DNA of 64,000 nucleotides, taken from assembly GCF_027172205.1 (NCBI RefSeq), contig NC_070614.1, forward strand, positions 44,507,001-44,571,000, written 5' to 3'. The first letter of the stretch is position 1; the number at the start of each line of letters is the position of its first letter. Source of the stretch: Podarcis raffonei (Eukaryota > Chordata > Lepidosauria > Squamata > Lacertidae). A model generated the notes under the pieces. It saw only the letters and a list, made by a program, of their open reading frames with translations, had not been told where the DNA came from and made no database searches. The position numbers and the translations under genes were made by a program. Below, piece after piece: positions 55,601-64,000 of this stretch.

Positions 55601-58600
55601 CACTCCAGCTAATGAAGCTGGAGAACAATTCTTGAAGACCATTGAACCATTGCTCTTCAAGAATGAAATCTGTTCAGCATTCACAGAAAGAACGGGATAC
55701 TACGTGCAATTCAGTGGTAAAATATTTGATATGGTGGATCAATCAAAGCTTTCCTTACCAGCTTTCATGAAAAGCAAAGCAAATGCGATTGTTATATATG
55801 GAGAAAGTACGTCTATTATATGGCTTACATCTGTTTTTATTGCAAGGAATATCATTCAGCTAACTCTTCCTCAATCTGTGAGGAACGAACTTGAAGGGAA
55901 AGTATGGATTACAGCAGCCCAAATAGATTTCATATCAAATATTGTAGGAAAACTGATTGACCCTAATATACAAATGCTCCAAGGTGCTATATCCATTACA
56001 ATTCACTCCAAGGAGATTCAAGACTTCTCAGACTTTCTGCACAGTGTAAAGCCTTCTGGACAAGATGCAGATGGTTTCATTAAGGATTTCTGGGAACAAT
56101 CATTTCTTTGTTCAGTTTCAAACTCCTCTGCATTAGCACTCATTATGGGTACATGTACTGGAGAGGAGATGCTGGAGAGCCTTCCTGCACCATTTTTTGA
56201 AATGAGCATGACCGGCCACAGCTACAGTATCTATAATGCTGTCTATGCTCTGGCACATGCCTTACATATTAGGTGCTCATCTGAAGCCATCCGCAAAAGG
56301 ATAAAGGGTGGAGACAGACTCTTTCCTCAGAATGTAGAGCCTTGGCAGGTAGTGTTTCCTGTTACAAAGTCTTTACTTTATAACCTGCTTAGTGTTGTGA
56401 AGCCCATTGATGTACGATATGAGTTGTGATTTTTTTATAATAAGTAAAATAATAAATCTTAATATAACAAAATGAACATTAACTAATTTTATTGTGATCC
56501 CTTCCAACTCTAAAATTATATGATCCTATGATTTTAGAAAATATTTGCTTGAACTTACCCTGCCTGACCTCCATCAAAGTAAAGATTATTTTTCAGTGGC
56601 AGGCGGCCTTTCTTATAGCAGAACATGAATTCTAGGGACATTTTGTATATCTTCAATAAAGCACCTCTCAATTCTTATGTCCTGTGTAGAGCACAGTGGT
56701 GTGACATGCTGTAGCCAAGAGCTGATGCCCTCCACTTGTGTTGGATATGTGATGGCTAGTGGAAGAGTCCAGTACATCTTGAGGTGTGGCAAAGGTTGTA
56801 GCCAGTCTGCCATTGATTGCTGTGGGAGCCCCTTCACAAGTCCACCTAGAACATATTCCCTTTTGAGTTGAGGACTTTCATATGGGGAAACAATTGTACA
56901 CTGCTCTACTGTGTGTCCTAAATAATTCCTACTACCCAGGAACATATACTCACACAAGACTGCTCAAAAAGAGCTCCTGGCCCTTTTCGTGCCCATCATC
57001 TCAAATTCCTTTTATCTATTGAATCTTAACAAAGGCTGCTCTGAAATGTATCTCCTGACTCTTGAGTTTACACTGATTCATGAGTTCCCTGCTGAAATTT
57101 GGGTCCCCTCCATTGGGAACTGAAGTGGTGAACTCCTGGAGGAGAAGAACTTAATTTTTTCCATGAAAACTATTGAATTGTCTTAGTAAGGCTATTACAA
57201 GACCATATAGAACTTTTGATTTTCTTTCCACCTAGCTGCACTCATTCCTGCAGAGGCTCTCATTCAACAACAGTGCTGGGGATGAAATTACATTCGATGC
57301 ACATGGAGAATTAGCAGCTGGATTTGATATTACAAACCTGGTCACTTTCCCAAATAATTCCTATGTCAGGGTCAAAGTGGGAAGGCTGGATCCTCAGGCC
57401 CCTCCTGGAAAAGAGCTCACCATTTACGATAACAGAATTCAATGGCACAGAGCCTTCATTCAGGTAAGGACATCACTGCACACAGGGGTGGCTTGTCTAG
57501 TTTTGACTAGTGCTGCCCAACTATTGCTGCCACTACTAATAATGCTGCCACTAAGAATTGTATTAGTAAATATAAAATGAACCATTGCTACAAAAAGAGC
57601 AATGTGCAAAGAAGACATTTCAAACTAAGAAAGAGCATTGGCGATCAGAGTGTCATCCTACATGCTTGTTTGTGAAATCCACAAGGCAGCTTTCTATTTA
57701 GTGGCATTCGATAGAATGCTACGCTAACTGTATCTTTGTGAATGAACATTGAAATCTTCATGAGTTTTTCTGTTACTGCTTGAGACCCTAGTGTTGGGTT
57801 GCCATCATAGAAGGAGGAATGTACAGAGATGTTTGTCAGGTTGACTCCTGCCACAAGCCTTGGAGGTTCCCCCAAAATCATGCCTTGCTCGGAGTGCCAT
57901 GGAGCCCAGCTGCCCATCCATGTACTCCGTGGGCTGCTGGGCAAGGTATGCAGGCTCCTCTCAGTGCCTCAGGGGAGGAATCCAGCTGCTTGTCTTTGTC
58001 CTGTGCTGCCAGCCATTGCAGAGCTCAGTGGAGGGAGAAGCCAGAGAACAAGTTAAGTCTCAGGGGGGTGCTTGCCTGGAGGCAGGGTCTGCATAAAATG
58101 TCCAGTCCAGGCCTAAGGTCACAAGTATCTCAGTTCATGTAGTCAAACAATCTGGAGTCAAAGGTCACGAGAAACAAGAAGCAGCAAGGTCTGGTCAGGA
58201 ATGACAAAAGTTGTTTCCAGTAACTGACTGAGGCTGGAAACCCTGCTTAAGAAAGCTGGAGCCTGCTGGTTCTCATCAGGAGCAAGAAGGCAGATCAGCA
58301 GCAGTTGGAGTTTCTTCGCTTTCTGCTCCTTTAGGCTGCTGCTCAGTAGTTGAAGCCAACTCTTGGACAATGGCACTGGTGGCAGAGCAGCTGTGCAGTT
58401 CTTCATCTCTAGTTAGCTGTTGGCATTATTATAAGTGTGAGCCGAGTGCCAAGCACGGCTCGGAGGGAAGAAAGGACAGGCTGGTGGATGGAGTTGCAAG
58501 AGATAGAAGGTGGTCAGGTGGTATGACAAGCGAGGGGGGTAGGCAGGCTGGGAGACCAAGGAAGGCAGGAGGAGGAGCAGAGCAGACCCAACCCCGATGG

Positions 58601-61600
58601 CTGAGGAGGAGCAGTTACAGATACAAAAGAACGAGGTTGTTTTGCCCTCCCAGACCTTAAATTATACTATGAGGCTGCATGCCTGGTATGTATCAGGAAC
58701 TGGATAAAGTTGAAAAAGCAAGAAGCATTAGATCTGGAAGGACATGACAACAGATTTGGATGGCACGCATATTTAAGGTATGGGAAAGGGAAAATACATA
58801 AAGGTTTTTATAACCATATAATTACGAAATCACTAATGAGAGTATGGGAGAGATATAAAAACTTATTAGAACAGAAGACTCCTTGGTGGCTTTCACCAAA
58901 TGAAGCTTTATTGCTCAAGCGACTCAGTAAAAAAGGAAAGTGGCTCATGTATGCTGATTTATTAAAGGACCAAGAAGGAAAATGGAAATTAAGAGATTAC
59001 AAGGAAATAAAAGACCATTTTCAGAGCTGGTTACACTATTGGCAACTACACGAGATATACAAAGAAGACAAAAAGAATGGATTTAGTTATACGAAATCTA
59101 GATTTCAAAAGGAAGTTGTGGCAGGGAAGGTAAAGCTGCTTAAGGGTAGAATGGGAGACAAGGGTAGAATGGGAGACAAAAGATGAGGAGGTGAAATCAG
59201 CCATGATCCAATGGGCACAAGTTATAGGTCATAATATATTGTTTGAAGATTGGAAAAGATTGTGGAAAACTACTTTAAAATTTACAGATTATTCTTTATT
59301 GAAAGAAAACTACATGAAAATGATTCATAGATGGTACATAGCACCAGTACAGATAGCAAGAATGTATAAAACTGGCTCAAACATATGTTGGAAACGTCAG
59401 AAAAAGAAGGGACTTTCTATCATATGTGGTGGCATTGTAGAGAAATTTAAAAATTTTGGGAAATGATATATAATGAGTTGAAGAAAATGTTTAAACTAAC
59501 ATTTTTTAAAAAAATACAACAAAAAAGCAAGAAGCATTTTTGTTAGGGGTTCTGGGAAAAGATCTGCCAAGGAAAGTGAAGAACATATTTATGTATACAA
59601 CAACGGCAGCAAGAGTCTTAATAGCACAAGGATGGAAGCATGAAGAAACCCAGACAAAAGAACAGTGGCAAGAGTAATTGATGGACTATGCGGAACTGGC
59701 AAAGTTTACGCAGAAACTGCACAATAAGGACAACTGTGATTTAAAGAAGAATGGGAACCTTTTACAAAGTACTTAAAGAAACAACTAAATGAAATGGACT
59801 CCTTGGCAGGTTTTGAATAAACGAACACAAATTTGTTTGTTAATATAATAGATGGATAATTTAGAGATTTTTACATTTTTATAACATGCAGAGAATAATA
59901 TGTGTTAACAAATCAGGAAGAGGAACTGAGGGAAGTCGTGGGGGGAGGGAGGGGGTATGTGGGGGAGATGGGGGAAATTGGGGAAAATACAATTGATGGA
60001 ATAATCTGTTATGTGAAAATAGTCAAAATATTATTATTTTTTAAAAAGAAGAGCTGTACCTTTTTCCTCCCAAGGTATGTGGCAACTGGGTACATATGGA
60101 TCCTACAGTTAACATTTCTGGCCCTCCTATTTACGGATAGATCACCTGATGTTATACGAATCCCCTAAAACATTTTCTTAATATTAACCCCTTTGTGTCC
60201 CTTTGGATAGGTGCCACCCCTTTCCTTATGTAATGCCAACTGCCGTCCTGGTTATGAGAAGAAAAAGAAGGAGGGGAAGAAGTTCTGTTGTTATGCTTGT
60301 AATCCGTGTCCTCATGGGATGTTCTCAAATGAGAAGGGTGAGAGATGCCATATTAGCATGTACAAGTTATTTTAGTAAATTATGAACAAATTGGCAATGG
60401 GGTTTGCTCTGTATGGCCTCAATTTATATTGTTTATTAAAGATAGTAGAATAATTTCCCTTCAGTCTCAGTAAAAGATGCCACTATGAAGAAATTGTCTT
60501 AACCTTCTAGGGAGTAAACCATCAGAATGTGACATTATCTGTAACGTAAAGATTTTCCATCACTGTGTCTACATTCATCTTTTAAACGTTATTAAATATA
60601 ATGTTCCATAATGTTTAATGCAGTTTCCCATTGCTGGTGGCTCACTGCTGTGGTGTCACATTTTAATAATGCGTTTTAACATTATAAACCACTAGTGTAG
60701 CTTCACTTCAAGTCTGTTTTGATGCAAGAAGACATAAATTTCATACAGTGGTACCGCTTCAGGTTACAGACTCTGCTAACCCAAAAATAGTACCTCAGGT
60801 TAAGAACTTTGCTTCAGGATGAAAACAGAAATCGCGTGGCGGCAGCGTGGAGGCAGTGCGAGGCCCCATTAGCTAAAGTGGTGCCTCAGGTTAAGAACAG
60901 TTTCAGGTTAAGAATGGACCTCCAGAATGAAATATTTTCTTAACCCGAGGTACCACTGTACATAGATTTTGTCCTGGAAGACAACTAAAGTTTTGGGGAA
61001 GGGTGTATGGAATAGAAGTGGGGTTTTTTTCTCTGAGACCAAGGCTCTTTGGGGACAGTGTTAAAATCCTTTAAAAATCACCCTTTTAGCTTCCAAGATT
61101 TCAGCTATAATATTTCTCTGATTTCATTATGAAGTATCTGTGGTTCTAAGAAAATGGAGGAGGACCACTGAAAGAATAGTTTCTCCATATAGGAAATGTC
61201 AAATTCCATGCTTAACTTTATTTTCAAAGCATCAAGGGCACAAGCATTTGAACTAGAAGTTTTGAAACTTTTCCTCGTGGAAACACTATGGTAAGGGGTC
61301 TCCTGATTTTTTAAAAAAACAAAACACACTCTTAAGCATATTCTGGTTTGTTTCCAATTGTCATGCAACCTTTTTTCAGGGTTGGAAACCTGTGCCAGAT
61401 GTCCTCCGGATCAATATCCAAATGAAGAGCAGAATGAGTGCATTCCCAAGAAACCAAACGTCCTAGGCTTTGGTGAAACTTTGGCCATGGTTTCAACTTT
61501 TTCTGTGCTTTTATTCTCTCTGATCACTGCTATGGTACTTGGCATTTTCATTAAGCACCGGGACACTGCCATTGTCAAAGCCAACAACAGAAGCCTCACT

Positions 61601-62281
61601 TACATTCTCCTCATCTCCCTCCTCTTGTGTTTCCTGTGCTCCTTGATGTTCATTGGAATGCCTAATAAGGCAACCTGCCCACTCCGACAAACGGCTTTTG
61701 GCATTGTCTTCTCTGTGGCCCTCTCCAGCATCTTGGCCAAGACTATTTCAGTGGTTTTGGCATTCATGGCTACAAAGCCAGATTCCAGAATCAGGAAGTG
61801 GGTAGGGAAAAAACTGGCTTATTCCATTGTCCTTTCCGGCTCCATTGTTCAAGTGGGACTCTGTGTCTTCTGGTTGGCAACTTCTGCCCCATTCCCAGAT
61901 GTGGACATGCATTCAAGCAGTGAAGAAATTATATTCTTATGTAATGAGGGGTCAGTTGTCATGTTCTATGGTGTTTTAGGCTACATGGGCTTCCTGGCCA
62001 TTATCAGCTTCACTGTGGCCTTCTTAGCCAGGAAGTTGCCTGACAGCTTCAATGAAGCCAAGTTCATCACCTTCAGCATGCTGGTCTTCTGCAGTGTTTG
62101 GTTCTCCTTTATTCCCACATACTTGAGCACCAGAGGAAAATACATGGTGGCTGTGGAGATCTTCTCCATCTTGGCTTCCAGTGCTGGGCTGCTGGGTTGC
62201 ATCTTTTCCCCTAAATGCTACATTATTGTGGTGAGGCCTGAGCTGAATAACAGAGAGCAGCTGATACGGAGAAAGATGTAA
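52425..62281 (+). CDS. V2R gene E, complete (six exons, 892 aa)
   Basis: Vomeronasal type-2 receptor. Join: 52425-52663, 54245-54536, 55458-56348, 57236-57463, 60211-60337, 61380-62281. Open frame, GT-AG borders, phases 2,0,0,0,1. Signal peptide [11 protein letters not shown] near the start, Venus-flytrap domain to about 550, cysteine-rich linker about 551-620, seven helices to the tail [11 protein letters not shown]. First intracellular loop is the standard [13 protein letters not shown]. Exon 4 differs from C and D ([29 protein letters not shown]) and resembles B in [10 protein letters not shown]. It has the shortest intron 3 (887 bp) because the antisense L1 is absent. Exon 6 is nearly identical to D. 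Vmn2r26-like by family resemblance. Confidence 0.93.
52664..54244. other. Gene E intron 1
   Basis: Closely matches intron 1 of gene C (18662-20309). No transposon recognised. Confidence 0.6.
54245..54536 (+). CDS. Gene E exon 2
   Basis: [20 protein letters not shown] to GLYKIPQ; acceptor TTTGTAG, donor GTAC. Confidence 0.93.
54537..55457. other. Gene E intron 2
   Basis: Matches intron 2 of C with small deletions. No repeat recognised. Confidence 0.6.
55458..56348 (+). CDS. Gene E exon 3
   Basis: 297 codons from [16 protein letters not shown] to EPWQ; acceptor TTTTTCAG, donor GTAGTG. Confidence 0.95.
56349..57235. other. Gene E intron 3
   Basis: Matches C and D but lacks the antisense L1. 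The empty site is at about 56574-56596 (CATCAAAGTAAAGATTATTT). A CR1-like end is at 56488-56545. Confidence 0.7.
56488..56545 (+). repeat. CR1-like 3' end
   Basis: Orthologue of 22618-22672 and 42170-42225. Confidence 0.5.
57236..57463 (+). CDS. Gene E exon 4
   Basis: 76 codons from [18 protein letters not shown] to IQWHRAFIQ; acceptor CACCTAG, donor GTAAGG. Confidence 0.93.
57815..58613. repeat. GC-rich shared segment, gene E copy
   Basis: Copy of 26820-27690, cut on the right by the L1. Confidence 0.5.
58614..60048 (+). mobile_element. L1 LINE, 5'-truncated, decayed
   Basis: Sense-strand end of ORF2 similar to the intact L1: [44 protein letters not shown] and [14 protein letters not shown] match the same blocks, but at clear distance, so another subfamily. 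It has frameshifts, a 16-18-bp tandem duplication around 59143-59180 (GGGTAGAATGGGAGACAA twice) and an AT-rich 3' end. Confidence 0.88.
60211..60337 (+). CDS. Gene E exon 5
   Basis: 42 codons from [17 protein letters not shown] to GMFSNEK plus one base; acceptor GGATAG, donor GTGAG. It reads CYACNPCP where C and D have CYACDPCP. Confidence 0.93.
60338..61379. other. Gene E intron 5
   Basis: Matches gene D intron 5, including the MITE. Nothing else recognised. Confidence 0.65.
60746..60958. mobile_element. Tc1/mariner MITE shared with gene D
   Basis: Ends CAGTGGTACC and GGTACCACTG, TA at 60744-60745 and 60959-60960. Same site as 48086-48312. Confidence 0.85.
61380..62281 (+). CDS. Gene E exon 6 (seven-transmembrane domain)
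   Basis: Acceptor TTTTTTCAG ends at 61379; stop TAA 62279-62281. [15 protein letters not shown], seven helices, tail [15 protein letters not shown]. Confidence 0.95.
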
Positions 62282-62491
62282 ATAACAGAATAGTTTGTCA
62301 TTTCTGTATTTACACTCTAGACTAGTTGGCATGGTAATTTCCCTGTGGTTTTTTCAAGAAATGAATTTACCTGAAATGATGAAAATTACAGAAGAGATTG
62401 TCTTATCATTTATATTCTTGATATCTAGTGTAGTTGCATATGACGTGTAAATGAACTGGGGAAAAACTATGGATGATATCCATAGCACCTC

Positions 62492-62648
62492 TGAGCACCA
62501 GAAGAAAATACATAGTGGCTGTGGAGATTTTCTCCATCTTGGCTTCCAGTACTGGCTTGCTGGCTTGCCTGTTTTCCCTTAATACTACATTATTATGATA
62601 AGGCCTGAACTGATTAATAGAGAACAGCTGATATGGAGCAACGTATAA
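62492..62648 (+). pseudogene. Relic of V2R exon 6 tail
   Basis: Same 157-bp dead exon piece as 49840-49996, with the same frame damage, so both derive from one event before D and E separated. Confidence 0.85.
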
Positions 62649-63357
62649 ATGACAGAAGAGATTGTAGTTTATGCTGGGAATTAGGCTCTACGACCTTTCT
62701 GGCCAGCGTCAGATGTGGGATGAAAATAACAGAAGATCTTGCCTTATCATTTATGTTCTTGGTATCCAGCAAAGTTACATATGAGGTGGGAATGAGTTGG
62801 GACTATGTATATGAATGAAACTATGGATCAAATCCAACATATCCAGCAATCTGAATCCCTTACTCAACTTTTCCAGCATCCACTTTCCCAATAGGTTCTG
62901 AAACTCCTGAGCAGATGTTGGGGTGTGTTGGAAACTGCAGATAGAGAAAAGGGGAAAGGGAACAGTGTAAGCTGCCTTATGTTGTGCAAGAGCATTGCTC
63001 AATCTATCAGGGCCATGCACTAGACTCAACCAAGTCTCCATTCAAATTATGGAAGAATTTGGGCAGTTTGGGTTGTATGATCTGTGGCTGTTGGGAAGGA
63101 ATATCAGGCAAGACGTGGAGGCAGGCACTAGCCTGGGGAAATTGTGTGTAGTCTGAGACCTATCTGCTCCTCAGGTATGTCTTCCCCATGGCTTTGTGCC
63201 ATCTAAGATCTGAGATGATAGAGTGCTACGACCTTCCTTTCTCTGCTCATCTCATAATTTTTTATATTTCCATAATTATTATTTCTTTGAAACTCTTCCT
63301 ACCATTGGATGAAAATACAAAAGAGGGTCAGCTATCATTTGAACTAATGGGAACCTA

Positions 63358-63826
63358 TGTCGGTTTTCAAGCCAGCAGAGCCAGCTTAGCTCTGAGGAAT
63401 TTGGCCACCCTCCAGGTGCCCGGCTTGAATCCTTGTTGACCTCCCCTGCCAGCGTTCCTGGCAAGATCAAGGGAGGTCTCTTCGGCGATCCTTTTCAAAC
63501 GTGAAAAGAACACACCACTCCTCCCCCTCCCATAACCAGGGGGGGGGAATGAGACAGACAGAAATATATCTACATGTCTTTATTCCTGTCGTTCAGCAGT
63601 ACAGAGAAAACATGTCTGTACACTCTGATTCACAACTGCAGAGAGAGAATCACTCCACCCATGTACTTCCAGTACAGGGTCATGTGACACTCTGAGCTAA
63701 CATCCGGCGCTCGGAGCACTGAACAGACTGTCCCTGGTTCCCACGGTACAATCCAATAACATCAGTTTCCTGTTTACCATTCGAGCCACCCGGAGCTCGC
63801 TTCTGCATTGCTCCTTTTTCGTAACA
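63358..63826 (-). mobile_element. Solo LTR (retrovirus/Ty3-type fossil)
   Basis: 469 bp with TG...CA ends (TGTCGG left, GTAACA right) and a 5-bp duplication ACCTA at 63353-63357 and 63827-63831. The D flank near 50705 has the empty site. A minus-strand AATAAA gives its direction. No internal region. Younger than the D/E duplication. Confidence 0.8.
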
Positions 63827-64000
63827 ACCTAAACAGAACTCTACTATTTGCACAAAGGCTGAGAAATAAGGTATAGATAAGTAGCACTGTGAGGCAGAGT
63901 CGGTTTCCTTTAAAGAACAAATCTAGTCACTGTTAAGTGGGAAGGGTATTTCTATATTTGTTTGTTCTTTGGTCTAACTATTCAACTGTTTTAAAATAAA

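Larger units (their letters stand above)
57464..60210. other. Gene E intron 4
   Basis: The shared GC-rich segment (57815-58613) joins directly to an L1 fragment (about 58614-60048). The remainder matches C and D. Confidence 0.65.
62282..64000. other. 3' flank of gene E
   Basis: Nearly identical to the 3' flank of gene D, with an exon-6 relic, a solo LTR and a candidate polyadenylation signal AATAAA at the last six bases. No further exon. Confidence 0.65.

Noticed and set aside
58710-59186. 158-codon frame in gene E intron 4
   Set aside because: A surviving part of a truncated L1 ORF2, not an independent gene.

Overview
The window is nuclear DNA of a squamate reptile, and most of it is a head-to-tail cluster of vomeronasal type-2 receptor genes (V2R; class C GPCRs of the vomeronasal organ, of the kind usually annotated as Vmn2r26-like), all on the + strand. 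The squamate call rests on the repeats: a BovB (RTE) LINE, a Sauria-type tRNA SINE with a BovB-like 3' end, L2/CR1 3' ends, CORE-SINEs and an L1 close to intact. A lizard, perhaps lacertid-like, is my guess from repeat style only.

Five receptor genes are visible. Gene A enters from the left with only exons 5 and 6 (1507-3318). Genes B (6486-16384), C (18444-35267), D (37819-49629) and E (52425-62281) each keep the six-exon V2R structure: exon 1 with signal peptide (about 239 bp), exon 2 (292), exon 3 (891-900), exon 4 (228), exon 5 (127) and a seven-transmembrane exon 6 (902). Every junction has GT-AG borders and compatible phase (2,0,0,0,1), and joined exons give open frames of 895, 886, 892 and 892 residues. 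The extracellular Venus-flytrap ligand-binding region comes from exons 1-4, the cysteine-rich linker from exon 5 and the start of exon 6, and the G-protein-coupling bundle from exon 6.

Introns and intergenic DNA are filled with transposable elements. The most striking is a 5.3-kb sense-strand L1 (27978-33280) in intron 4 of gene C with two uninterrupted ORFs and a perfect 15-bp target-site duplication, so it is young and may be active. Fossil LTR elements include two solo LTRs with 5-bp duplications (36521-36996, 63358-63826), an LTR-like insert (about 43335-43785) and a broken Copia-type gag region (about 25270-26510).

The paralogues are mosaics. Genes C and D share an antisense L1 in intron 3 that E lacks, while D and E share a Tc1/mariner-type MITE in intron 5 that C lacks. 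Intergenic DNA comes in two types, and the 3' flanks of D and E each carry a relic of an exon-6 tail from a lost receptor gene. This points to repeated unequal crossing-over or gene conversion as the way this array grew. No RNA gene, CRISPR array or non-receptor host gene was seen.
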